NCBI GenBank assembly: GCA_026770575.1
Contig: MU657454.1
Location: forward strand, 16,654-61,970
Direction: 5' to 3'
Source: Pelagophyceae sp. CCMP2097
Taxonomy: Eukaryota > Sar > Pelagophyceae
DNA length: 45,317 bases
Part shown: positions 22,682 through 32,842 of the stretch, piece after piece
Position numbering within the stretch: the stretch's first letter is position 1
Layout: each line of letters starts with the position of its first letter
Notes under the pieces: generated by a model
What the model was told of the DNA's origin: nothing
What the model saw: the letters and a program-made list of their open reading frames with translations, nothing else
Database searches by the model: none
Made by a program: the position numbers and the translations under genes

Positions 22682-23498
22682 CGCGCCGGCACCAGCGCGG
22701 CCTTGTTTGCCTCGAAGAATGCGGAGACGCGCGAGAAGAATGCCGGATCGTCCACCTAGAGTGTTCCATTTGATTGATCGCGGGAACCCCCTTGAAAACG
22801 AATTGACTTACCCTTTCCATGGCTGGAAGACGATCAGGGTCGACGCTCAGCTTGGCTGGCTTCCCAAAAGGGATACCCTTGACCAGCATCGTAATGGTTG
22901 GGATCGTTGACGCCAAACCGACGCCTAAGGCGCCCGGCGTCTTTAAAAACTGCAGGTACGCGTAGTTGTCAAAAATGAAAATGTAGCCGGCGGCGGCCGT
23001 AGCGGCAAGTTGCGCCCGGTAGTGCTCCTTCCACCGCGCTTGCACAGTCCGTACGTACTGGTTCGACGTGACGTGCGAGGATGTAACAGCGAGGCACGTG
23101 GCAAAAGTTTGAGCAAACTGCGTCAGTTTTCCAACGGAGGTGACCACCAAGCTGAGGAGGAAACTCACGACGCCCACCCTCCTGCCGTTGGTTCGTGCGC
23201 TGATAATAACGTCGACGATGAGCAGTAACTGCGTGGTCAACTTGGCGTCGCGCGCGTCTCGGAGCTGTTCGAGTTCGGCTGCGGAGTGCGGCGTCCGGCA
23301 TAAAGTGCCGTCGGCGTTCCTGGAGTAAAAGATTTGCGTCTTTTCCCGGCGGCCCGGCGGCTTCATTTTGACCCCCTTCTCGATCCTCCTAGAAACAGCA
23401 TGAAACGACGGGCCTCGCAGAATCATCAGCATGCAGTCCAAAAGACACGCCGCCTCGGAGCCGAGAGCCTTTCGTCTCTCCAGCTCCAGGGACGCCAC
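22682..23498 (-). pseudogene. DUF6589/KDZ-like transposase, N-terminal exons
   Basis: Exon 23498-22812 encodes a predicted helical N-terminus and then the blocks FAQTFATCLAVTSSH and GYIFIFDNYAYLQFL. The latter resembles the first Asp-bearing strand of DUF6589 proteins. It ends at a strong donor, GTAAGT. The 56-nt intron (22811-22756) ends CTCTAG and joins in phase to 22755-22682 (VDDPAFFSRVSAFFEANKAA). The exon starts at a CTAG acceptor and has no ATG of its own, so it belongs to a larger gene whose first exon is probably 25037-23577. Confidence 0.55.
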
Positions 23499-23576
23499 CT
23501 AGTTTTGGGGACGGGTCGACTTTTCGGACGAAAGCACCGGCCAGTGCCAAAAAGACTGGTTTCATAGTGCTCGGAC

Positions 23577-25037
23577 ACTGGACGCCACCGTCGCGAGCTT
23601 GCCACCCCTCGGCAGCGCTGCCATCACCGAATTGATTGGTCGGCCCGTCTTGTCGAGGTACGTGTCGACGGCGCTCTTGGTCTCCGACACCGCGCCGGCC
23701 ATCTGCATAATGCCGAGCTCCAGCTTCCGCTGAAGGTGATTCCCCGACGCCAGCGCTTTGAGGCGCTGGTTGTCGGCCGCGAGGCGCTCAACCGCGAGCG
23801 CGTGCTGCGCCTCGCAGCGGTCCATGTCGAGGCGCAGCGAACTTTCACCACGTCGTGCCTCTTTTTCGCCACGTCGCGCCTCTGCGGCCAAAGTGGAACA
23901 CGCCGCGCCCTCGGCCAGATCGGCATCGAGCTTGTCGACGAGCTGGTCGGCGCGCTGCTTCGCCCCCCTTTCGAAATGCGCCGACTTTTGGATGTCGCCC
24001 TTGGGGCATCGTCGAACAGCGTCGGTGTTGCGATGGACCCACTCGGCGAGCTCCTCGAGCTCTTGGACCAGTGCGGTATGCACTCTGTCGCTACGCAGCT
24101 GCAGCAGAGCGTGGTCGGCGGTCGATTGCGCCATGGCCCGCTCGTGCCTATGTCCAGCGAAGAGCAAGATCCGCGCCGACCTCGCGGCCGCGCACGTCGC
24201 CGCGGCCACGGTCGACTTCATCTTCTCATCGTCCGCCGCGTTCTCCGCCTTCATCTGCGCCTCATCCGCCGTCTTCTTCGCTTCCCAGTCGCGTTGCGCC
24301 ACTTTTAAGTCACCTTCGATCTCTCCCACTGTTCGAAGGAGGACCGCCGTGCGCAGCACGCTTTGCTGCGCTTCGGGAAGCAACCCTTCGTCGCGCAGCT
24401 CTTCGTCCGACATTGCTTTGCAGAGCGCGTCCCACATCCGCAGCGCCATGGCGGCGGGCTCGCCCCGCGCCCCGGCGCGCGGCAGGGACTCGCGCATCGG
24501 CTCCGAAAAGATGCCGGCCGCGCCGCTGACGGGGTTGTGGCGGCGCGGCTTCTGCTTTGGGGCCGGGTTGCCACTCGAAGGAGGCATCAGCCTGGAAGCC
24601 GGATCCGGCGTCGACACCCTCCTCAGCGCCTTCGGCGCGCGCACGCGCAGCGGGGCGGGCGTGTCCTCGGCGTCGTCGCCGCGCGCGTCCGCGCCCGAGT
24701 AATGTTCTGACCGTCCGCGCGCGCGCCCGCGGCCAGTCGGGACGTAAGCAGCGACCGGCCCGTACTCCGTTGTTGATTCTATGGGCTGAGGCGGCTCTAG
24801 CTGCGTGACGTCGTTCATGTACGCCACGTGAGTGGCCGTCGTAGAGCCGTTGACCTTGCAAAGTCGCAACCAAACTCGCCCAGCACCAGCTGATTCAGAC
24901 GACCTGTGCAGCGGCCGCGCCTCCGCTAAAAGCGCCTTGACCGTGCAGCTACACGCGGCCGCGGCCGCGTCGATGCGCACGTATCGCTGTTCGAGATCGG
25001 GTCCCAGCCTTGACAGGAGGCATGGCCGAGCCGCCAT
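23577..25037 (-). CDS. Coiled-coil-rich protein, probable first exon of the DUF6589-like transposase gene
   Basis: ATG 25037 opens a frame of 491 codons that reads to a stop at 23562. A donor at 23576 (GTCCGA) and an acceptor CTAG before 23498 would remove 78 nt including that stop and join phase 0 to the transposase exon. Residues 15-65 (strand, helix, then RVWLRLCKVNG) look like a small ubiquitin-like fold. I considered a Crinkler-type header domain but cannot support it. Residues 80-190 are disordered and basic. Residues 195-470 are mostly Ala/Glu/Lys/Arg helices typical of coiled coils. The function is unknown, and the donor is weaker than that of the next intron. Confidence 0.5.
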
Positions 25038-25190
25038 GCCGTCTTACTTCGAACTCACGTTCAAACACACGCATTCGAATTCGAACTAGGACTTTTCATA
25101 TTTACATGAATTTTTGGGTATTTATTTTCGTTTAAATGAGTGGCTTTCGGGCGTTGGTTCCTATTCTAACTTTTAAAAGTATATTCCTAA

Positions 25191-25778
25191 TTATCTCCAA
25201 CGGACAGCAAACCTATGTAATTGGTAGAAAATCGGCAGCGTGATGCCACGAAAGGAGCGAGGATATAAGCCGTCCACCGTGTGGTCGGAGTACAGCCACG
25301 TCGATGAATCGAGGCCGCCGACCGCGAGGTCGAACCGATCGTCGACGAGCCGCGTCGAGAGCGCGACCGAGATGATCGTGTTGCGAAGCTCCGTGCGGGG
25401 CGGGCCGACGGCGGCGGCGGCGTGCCGTCGCGCCAGCCGCAGCAGGAACTGGGGTGGATCCTGAGAAGGGTTTTTGTTCCGATCGAATCTAACCCATGCC
25501 GCCGCCACCGTCCGCACTCCCCGGCGCCCGCGCCGAACGTGCCGCCCAAGCGCCGCCGTCCGCGCCGCGCCCCGCGAACTATTGCACCGCGCCCTTAGGC
25601 TCCTCAGCGCACCTCCTTCGACCCGCGCCGCGACCACCGCCGTCCGCCCAGTGCGCAACCCCCGCGCGTTCCCCGCGCCGCCCAAGCGCAGAGAAGAAGG
25701 GCCCTTTTCGAGGGGCCTCGACAAGACCGTGCAGCGAGGCGCCCCGCGCCGCGCGCCGCGGAATATCTCACCGCGCAC
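25191..25778 (-). CDS. Hypothetical ORF, weak
   Basis: The last 90 residues look more protein-like than the rest: LRNTIISVALSTRLVDDRF and GGLDSSTWLYSDHTVDG. The N-terminal half is Arg/Gly-rich and may be a shadow. It has no recognised domain and could be a gene fragment. Confidence 0.25.
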   Translation of the reverse strand: MRGEIFRGARRGAPRCTVLSRPLEKGPSSLRLGGAGNARGLRTGRTAVVAARVEGGALRSLRARCNSSRGAARTAALGRHVRRGRRGVRTVAAAWVRFDRNKNPSQDPPQFLLRLARRHAAAAVGPPRTELRNTIISVALSTRLVDDRFDLAVGGLDSSTWLYSDHTVDGLYPRSFRGITLPIFYQLHRFAVRWR

Positions 25779-25796
25779 TTAGGCCCGAGCTTCGCC

Positions 25797-26129
25797 ATGA
25801 GCTTCAACTTCAAGAACCCCTACGACAACAAGAGCACCCCGGCCAAGAAGACCTTCGTGGCCAAGTCCAGCCCGAAGAGCCCGAACAAGACGTCGAAGTC
25901 GAAGCCGTTCCAGATCATCGTCGAGCTGGGGGAAGACTCCAGCGGCGCGGCGATCTGCATCGTGGCCGTCGGCCACCGGAACCCGGAAAATACCCTCGAG
26001 CTGGCGGAGCACCTCGCCCACCACGACGCGACATTCTACAAATCCGCCAACGACAAGAATACCGCCGTCAAGCACTTCATGGACGCCAATCAGACGACCA
26101 TCACAGGCAACACGATCACGCCCATCTAA
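25797..26129 (+). CDS. Hypothetical Lys-rich small protein
   Basis: The frame gives 110 residues from ATG 25797 to TAA 26129. The N-terminal 40 residues are Lys/Ser/Pro-rich and basic. The rest (FQIIVELGEDSSGAAICIVA, then HHDATFYKSANDKNTAVKHF) is a plausible small globular domain. Amino-acid composition is natural compared with the Arg/Ala shadows of other frames. I do not recognise it. The DNA just before it is very GC-rich with no conserved frame. The similar-sized broken ORF downstream suggests a pair. Confidence 0.5.
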   Translation: MSFNFKNPYDNKSTPAKKTFVAKSSPKSPNKTSKSKPFQIIVELGEDSSGAAICIVAVGHRNPENTLELAEHLAHHDATFYKSANDKNTAVKHFMDANQTTITGNTITPI

Positions 26130-26309
26130 AAGACGGAGTACGGCGGCAACCGGAAGTTGAGCCCTCGCGTCCAAAGGGTCGTCGGGCTGGAAGGGCCGCC
26201 CCGCCGCATCCAAAGGAGAAGCAAAACCCACAAAGGAGACGGAAAATCCACCAAAGTATTAAATCAAATCCTCCTTATATCTTAGGAACTAACGCTGGCC
26301 GGCGTGAAG

Positions 26310-26844
26310 ATGGCGGCACTCAACATCAACAAGTACGTCGCCTTCCGCATGCTGTCGCCGGCGCAGTAAGAAGAATTCCTGGAAAAAGTCTGCACTCGCC
26401 GCACAAAACTTGACAGTGCCCGACCCGGCCAAGGACGACTCGCTGTTTTCATCGAACGACTGGGACCGCGACGGGGCCACGAAGTCGATCAACGTCACGA
26501 TCACCGGCGTGGCCGCCTTCGTCACCGGCAACGGCATGCAATACTTGTAAGACGAACTCTGCAACTTGGTTGAGGAAATCCAAGGTCAGACCGTCCAAGA
26601 CCTCGACTCCGACGGCGTCACGAACTTTTGGGGGTACAACGTCGACTTCGCCGTCTGGGTGATCCCCCCCGCCGACGTCGACGAATTCATCGAGTTGTGC
26701 AAGTCGAACAACATCCTCGGGGAGGTCACCAACCCCCACGCTTCGCCGCCGGCCGCGGAGGCTTCGCCGCCGACCGCGGCTTCGCCGCCAGCCTCGGCTT
26801 CGCCGCCGTCCCCGCCGAAGGCCGGCGAGGCCATCTCGCTCTAG
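26310..26844 (+). pseudogene. Hypothetical protein gene with in-frame stops and a frameshift
   Basis: ATG 26310 opens MAALNINKYVAFRMLSPAQ, then TAA. After a frameshift near 26380 a new frame reads DDSLFSSNDWDRDG, SINVTITGVAAFVTGNG, a TAA at 26548-26550, and VQDLDSDGVTNFWGYNVDF to the end. The tail is an ASPP-type repeat (26740-26825). Composition is natural on both sides of each break, so this looks like one decayed gene. I do not recognise the family. It lies 180 nt after the Lys-rich ORF on the same strand. Confidence 0.4.
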
Positions 26845-27527
26845 CGCCCTAGAGCCCCCACGCGCCGCCTTCGACACGGACAACGCCCCGCCGCGCCCAA
26901 TCCTGGCCGATCGAACGCCCAACGCCGCGCGACACCCGCGCTACGGTGGATAATGATAATGCAATATCAGCTTGCCTTGCAGAATTGTTTAGCGATTAAA
27001 CCTCGCTGCCAGCTCTCCCCGTCTCTAATTGGATTTGGCAAGCCATGGTTTCTGAGCCGGAACTCCACATTGCGCTCACCGTCGGACTCCAACACACTCC
27101 GCCATTGGAAAGAGTTCGTCGCTTGGGTACAAACCACCTTATGTGAAACCGACAGCGCCGCCCAAGCCCCGTGGACCGCGCGCCGCAAACTTCGAGGATT
27201 GTTGGACGGAGCTGTCCGTTGGTGACTTCAACTCGACGGGAGGGTGGCTTACGCGGCGCGTGTCGTGGACGAGCAGGGCGTGGACGAGCACAGTCAGACA
27301 AGGAGCCACAGAGATCAACTCGACGGGATGGGGAAAGCAAACCACTTAATCGAAGAGAGGGGCTTCGACTATCACCGTGGGCACGACCCGTCGGAGCTAC
27401 CCTTTGCCACTGCCCACTCGTTCCAGTACACGCGCCAGCAACAACGCACCATCTGCATATCCCTTGCCGACTTTCCAGTATCCACCAGCCCCGAAGCCCG
27501 GCGACCCCTATAATTATAATTATAATT
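26845..27527. other. Intergenic with dispersed motif copy
   Basis: No gene is supported; overlapping frames on both strands are equally open. A copy of the dispersed motif GTCGTGGACGAGCAGGGCG lies at 27249-27290, and a TAAT microsatellite at 27509-27527. The sequence CCACCAGCCCCGAAGCCCGG (27483-27502) is shared with the 5' end of the LINE near 34485. Confidence 0.5.
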
Positions 27528-28072
27528 GAGGACCCGAAGGATCCTTGCCGTTTAATCAACGTCAGTTTACGGCAAGGGCCCTTCGGGTCCTTTGATTGAA
27601 GGATTGGATTACCAGGGGCAATTTTGTCTGTCCGTCCTTCTGTCCGTCTGTCCACGGGTAAATCTGTGAGGTTCCACCTTTGGGAAGAAAAGGGCAGCAA
27701 CTCGGCCGATTCAGCGACTGGTGGTTGATGCGATTGCTAAAATTGGGAGTGGAGGTCGAGCAGGAGCCTCATTGGAATCATCATACAAGAAGTTTTTGGT
27801 CACAGGTTCGAATCTGGTCGGCCGCAAAAAAAAAATAAAAAATAAAGCTCAATAAGAAATAAAATAATAAAAATAAAGATAAGGAGGATTTGAAAGTTCA
27901 GCGATTAGTTAAATAATTTCAATTATTTACGTGGGCATTGCAATGGGATTTGGCTGTATCCTTCGGGTCCTCCGTGTGCCTCCGGCGCGCTCTTGTAATT
28001 ATTTACGTGGGCATTGCAATGGGATTTGGCTGTATCCTTCGGGTCCGTGTGCCTCCGGCGCGCTCTTGTAAT
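27528..28072 (+). repeat. tRNA-like SINE with terminal hairpin, copy B
   Basis: This is the most informative copy. It begins with a hairpin (27528-27592) and a GACA-type satellite. The Pol III-like module follows at about 27725-27830: GCTAAAATTGGGAG resembles a tRNA D-arm/A box, and GGTCACAGGTTCGAATC matches a tRNA T-arm/B box. An A-rich tract and a tail ending CGCGCTCTTGTAAT come next. The last 75 bp or so are duplicated in tandem (about 27926-28072). The spacing between A and B boxes (about 75 nt) exceeds that of an ordinary tRNA. Confidence 0.75.
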
Positions 28073-28159
28073 AGTAGCGCCGTCGCCCCCTTGTCGTGAT
28101 CCAACTCAGCGCGCACGGGGCCGTCGTGATACGCATCGCGGGCCGGCGGTCCGGCCACT

Positions 28160-29500
28160 ATGCCTTATGGGCCGCGGCGCCCGCGCAAGGCCAAGATTTC
28201 TCTGGAGCTGCCGCCGGTGTCGTTTGAGCTGTGGGCGCGCATCGACGGATTCAATTCGGCCGTCGACACGGGCACGATCATCGACGCCGCGGCCGAGACA
28301 GTCACGGTGCAGCTGGACGGCAACAGCAGCCAGCGCGTCGTGGTGGCGCGCAAGGGGCCAACTGTGAGGACCATCCCGCCGGGGAACCCCGCGGCTCACG
28401 CGGGCGGCTCGACTGCCGCCGTGCGAGTGGGTAAGCACGGGCTCTTCGAACGCGGCGACACCGTCGTGGCGCTCTCCGCCGGCGCCGCGATTTACGCACT
28501 CGCCCAGGACGTGTTGACGAGCGGCGAGCTCCAGTGCGTCCTCTGGAAGCCCCTCGAGGACCTCAGCGCGCCGTGGATCTTGACTGGCCTTCCGCGCGGC
28601 GCGAGCTTTGCTGGCTCCGAGGATCCTCGAGCTGGTCCTTACGACAGACGCCGTGTTGGTCAAATACGAGTCCGTTTTGTGCCCTGCCTGGGCGTGCCCG
28701 GCCTCGTGCTTTAACTCGGGCGCGGTCGGCGGCCTCGCGAACGTCTTCCTGTCGAACCTCTTCTTCAACGGCAGCTTTTTGCAGCGCCTCCCGCGTGCGT
28801 TTTATGACGCCGACTTTCCGTCACAGCAGGCACAGGTCCTTTCTGACCGCATCGCCCTCGCCGACTGCGTCGCGCAGTGCGCGCGGCAGAAGAAGAACAC
28901 GGCCGCCAACGCCAGCCGGGTGACGCCGGCTTTTTGGCGGTACTTTAAGGCCATACGAGAAGAGGAGGCGCGCGCGAGCAAAGGCGCCTACACTGAATCG
29001 CGGCCGACTGCAGACGGCGACGTCTCGACGAGGCGGGAAGCAGCGGTCGAGACCATGATCATCGAGGATGAACTCATGCCCGATTTGCGCCAAGTCGAGG
29101 TCCGCATGGGATCAAAGGTGATCAAGGGGACGGGCTCGGCGTCGTCGAGGCGCCGACCACGCACCGCCGATGACAACCTCCACACTGTGAAGCGCACCAC
29201 ACTCAAGTGGCGCAACGACACGTCGACGCTCCAGGTATCGGTCGTTTTTACGAAGACCATCACAGGAGAAGCATCGACGGCGCCGCTCTACCTCGAGGCG
29301 CAAATCACTGGTCCTCAGTGCGGCGCGGTTATGCTTCGGAACGTCCTCGGCCAGTCCTTCACGTACGAGGCCATACGGGTTAGGGTCATGAGCGGCGACT
29401 TGGCGCGCATGATAGTCACGCTCGAGAACACGCACTTTCCTCCCCTGGAACGCCAGGCCTGCTTGACTGCAGTCACATTCCGCTTATCTAAAATATACAG
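28160..29500 (+). pseudogene. Unrecognised protein gene broken by a frameshift
   Basis: One frame (28160-28600) reads LELPPVSFELWARIDGFN, then a beta-rich stretch and LQCVLWKPLEDLSAPWILT. Near 28600 the protein-like reading moves to another frame (28608 on), with FLSNLFFNGSFLQRLP, FWRYFKAIREEEARASKG and IIEDELMPDLRQVEV. It deteriorates near 29500, although the frame stays open to 30104 with a shadow-like Arg-rich tail. No intron explains the switch. The family is unknown. It lies beside a SINE copy and may belong to a mobile element. Confidence 0.4.
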
Positions 29501-30109
29501 AGGATTGATTGAACGGCGCCCTGGAGAACGCTCTGCGCGCGGGGGCCGGATGCGTTCCCACCGATACCCTCTGGCGCGGGTGCCTTTAGGGTCTTTCGAC
29601 ACACCCGTCATGTGGCCGCCGGACGGTCGAGGCGGACCGCCCCGGAGCACGGCCGCTATCGACTGCGGGAGCGTCAGTCGGCGTGGGCGTCGGAGCCGCC
29701 GAGCCTACGCCGCAGTCCTTTGGGCGCCGGTATCGACCGTCGGCACTTTTGCGCGGGCGTCGGACGTCTGCCCTCGGCCGTCGGGCCTCGGCCTCGGGGC
29801 GCACTTCGGGCGTCGGGCGCGGGCCTCGGCGCATCTGTACTTAGATGCGCGTCTGCCTCTTAAAGCCGGGGGCGTTGACGGCGTGCACGTCGACGAAAGC
29901 ACACAGCCACAACAGGCGGGGCGCACCGCCCGGCCCTTGTTCGTCTCGAAGCAAAAGGTGCACTACATTCCGTTGTCGCTCTGCCGCGCTATACCGCCCC
30001 TGCCGAGCGCCGTCCGCACCATTGCGAGGTCGCCCGAGTTGACGGAGAAGCGCCATGCAGCCAACGCGTCTTCCTTCATCGCCGCGCCGCACCGCCGCCT
30101 ATGAGGGTC
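29501..30109. other. GC-rich intergenic DNA
   Basis: Frames on both strands are open but Arg/Ala/Pro-rich, as expected by chance at this GC content. I see no gene. Confidence 0.4.
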
Positions 30110-30475
30110 CAGGGGTAGGTTACCGAAGCAATGCAGCCTTAGGGGTCGAGAGGAGACGCCCCCCTTGAGACAAACAGGGCTCCTGAGCATCCGGGACGCT
30201 GCAGAGGTGAAACGAGCAAACGACGCGCGCCCCGGTCGACCTGCCGTTTCTATAAGATGGTCCTCGGGTAACGAAGCGATGAAGACCTTAGGATTCTAAG
30301 GAAACGCCCCCCTCGGTCGGTGCTTGGCCTGGGCGCCGGGGCCGATTTTCAAAGGACTATCGCGCGAACGACGCCGGTTCCTTAGAACCCTAAGATTTCT
30401 ATCGGATAGGCCTCGCCCCCCGAAGCGATGAAGCCCTTAGGGTTCTAAGGAACCGCCCCCACCCGACGCACCAGG
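30110..30475. repeat. Three diverged tandem repeats, about 150-bp period
   Basis: A core of GAAGCGATGAAG followed by CCTTAGGGTTCTAAGG and CGCCCCC recurs near 30125, 30275 and 30425. The part around CTTAGGNTTCTAAGG is itself palindromic. It recalls the hairpin-bearing 150-bp repeat at 19080-19545, but the sequence differs. Confidence 0.6.
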
Positions 30476-30568
30476 TCCCCAAAGCTACCTTTCGGCCTGT
30501 GGATTTTGGAGTTTAGGCGAACGAGAATCTAGCGCGTGCACTTTCAATTCTTGCATCGAAAATATTTA

Positions 30569-31053
30569 TTACAAGAGCGCGCCGGAGGCACACGGAGGAC
30601 CCGAAGGATACAGCCAAATCCCATTGCAATGCCCACGTAAATAATTGAAATTATTTAACTAATCGCTGAACTTTCAAATCCTCCTTATCTTTATTTTTAT
30701 TATTTTATTTCTTATTGAGCTATTTCTTTTTTCTTTTTTTTTGCGGCCGACCAGATTCGAACCTGTGACCAAAAACTTCTTCTATGATGATTCCAATGAG
30801 GCTCCTGCTCGACCTCAACTCCCAATTTTAGCAATCGCATCAACCACCAATCGCTAAATCGGCCGAGTTGCTGTTTTTTTCTTCCCAAGGTGGAACCTCG
30901 GATTTGCTGGGCGACAGACAGACAGACAAACAGTCAAACGGACAAACGGACAGACAGACATAATTGCCCCTGGTAATCCTTCAATCAAAGGACCCGAAGG
31001 GCCCTTGCCGTAAACTGACGTTGAATAAACGGCAAGGACCCTTCGGGTCCTCA
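30569..31053 (-). repeat. tRNA-like SINE with terminal hairpin, copy C
   Basis: The copy is full length, in the opposite orientation to copy B. It has an intact B-box complement (GATTCGAACCTGTGACC at about 30754), a GACA-like satellite (about 30905-30960) and a terminal hairpin with arms GGACCCGAAGGGCCCTTGCCG and its near-complement at 30988-31053. It abuts the 3' end region of the LINE. Confidence 0.75.
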
Positions 31054-31187
31054 AAAAATGGAATCTGGTAACCATTCCGAAAATGTTGTTTAGCGATATT
31101 TTTTAATCTCGCCTTAAGCTGGTAATGTAATGTAATGTAATAAAAATCGCAGGATGTCCAGTCCCGGAGGACATTCTCCTGGCCTAG

Positions 31188-32832
31188 TCAGATCAACCAA
31201 CTTAGCAAGAATTTGATGGGTTTTAATTTAAATAAGAAACGATAAATGAAAGTATAGACTAAATGGGGAGTATTTTCATGCATGATGAAGTCAACCTTAG
31301 CATGGATTAACAGAGAATCAAAAAGAGGAATTTTCTCACTTATTCTGCTAAAACATTCCTCACGAGGTATAGCGTAAGTAGAACAATCTCCCAAAATATG
31401 ATATATAGATTCCGTGTACCGCTGGCGACAGCACAGGGTGTACGGAATGTGTACGGAATGGACTAAGTTCGAGTAATACGACCACTAGAATCGCTAGAAT
31501 CTTTGACGTTATGCCCTTTGCCCAGTGCCCCGAAGCAACTGAGGCGAAGCTTAGTTTTCAAAATTCGACCCCCACGAAGATCCCAGGAAGGGCGTGGGTT
31601 ACGAAGAAGGTATGGGACCGTACGGTAAGACGCTGACCACCTCATGAGTGTTTGGATTGTAACAGAAGTTGCTGACTGAGTTAAGAGTTTGTTCATCTGT
31701 AGATAGCATAAAATGCCGTGTGCCTTAGCTTTTGCAGTTGCGGTACCGGAGATGTGTTTACACCAGCCTAGGTCGATCGCTAAGGGTTCGAGGAAATGAG
31801 TGACACTGTTCTTGATATACTTGGGATCGCCAGAATTGATCCTGACTTCTGAACGCAGTGCAACGTACATGCGTCTAACGAGACGGTGATCAGGGAGCCC
31901 TATAATATGGTTACGAAACTTGAGCGCAGCCACTAGGGCACGGAACCTTTGATCAATAGGTCCAAGTTCGTAGTGAAATGCTGTTTTACTAGTTTCAATT
32001 GGCACGCCCAAGAGCCTCCTATAGATTCTATCCATTTCTTGTTGTACTGATTCGCATTCAAAACCGTTTTGCCAAATTTCAGAATCTGACAATGCGTGCG
32101 ATAAAACCAAGGTTTGGACGACTTGTTTCGAAATGTATGTTGGGAGTCCAAGAGGATGGCAGCCCATTTTATCAAGATTGCGCCTTAACATAGAGAGCTT
32201 TTTGCAAATATCGACATGAGCCCCCTCCCAAGGGTCCTGGGTTTTGAAGAGGGGGGCCTGTTTGGCTCCATGTGCTATAGAATAGCCAATTATCCAGATG
32301 TCCATCATATCATGGGGATCTTTCGTCGAAAATGCATATTCTTTCCTTTCGGGGTCTACTTGATCAATGCGTTCAGTAACTGCATAATATGAAAGTGGTG
32401 TGCGATGAACACGATCGGTGGCTTGTATATCTACAATAACACGTTCCTCCAATTCCAAGGTGAGTGAAGGGTTTGGTAATGAGCATAGATTGCAAATATA
32501 ATCTCCGTCGGGCACTGCACTGAGGCCTAGGCAATCAAGGTGAAAATCGCCACCGCACAGTTCGCATACAATGGTGGATGGGTCGCCAGTTGTGCAGTCC
32601 TCTAACATTGATGATTTTTTACAAACGAGGCATGTGTTCGGATTATCGTCGATAAACTTCATGCCATTATATTTCAAACGAAGGGTCTGCAGGGTAGAAA
32701 AGTGTTTCGCATGATGACCGATGCACCGGCGAAATATGAGGCCTAAATATTTGCAAAGGCAGACCTGGGCCATATTCTCGTCCATGAGTTTCCACTGAAA
32801 GTTGTAATCGACGTCTTCACCGAAGACAATGA
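31188..32832 (-). pseudogene. LINE ORF2 C-terminal part with PHD finger and CCHC region
   Basis: The main frame is 32785-31463 (440 residues), extended upstream to 32832. It begins with post-catalytic RT sequence (CKYLGLIFRR), then a PHD finger at residues 52-101: C52, C55, C74, C77, H82, C85, C98, C101, the C4HC3 order. After it comes typical LINE thumb sequence (ISKQVVQTLVLSHALSDSEIW, MDRIYRRLLGVP). A frameshift near 31460 leads to LCCRQRYTESIYHILGDC, the usual LINE C-terminal Cys-His motif, and a tail ending at 31188. PHD fingers bind histone tails, so this could target chromatin. I do not recall a PHD at this position in well-known LINE clades. Confidence 0.75.
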
Positions 32833-32842
32833 CTTGAGATTT

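Noticed and set aside
23577..25037. Crinkler-type effector header at the N-terminus
   Set aside because: The strand-helix-RLCKVNG pattern is only faintly similar and no LFLAK-like motif is visible.
27720..27835. A functional tRNA gene
   Set aside because: A-box and B-box-like words are present in the SINE, but their spacing is too long and no cloverleaf or anticodon arm can be drawn. The same holds for B-box words near 34995 and 36993.
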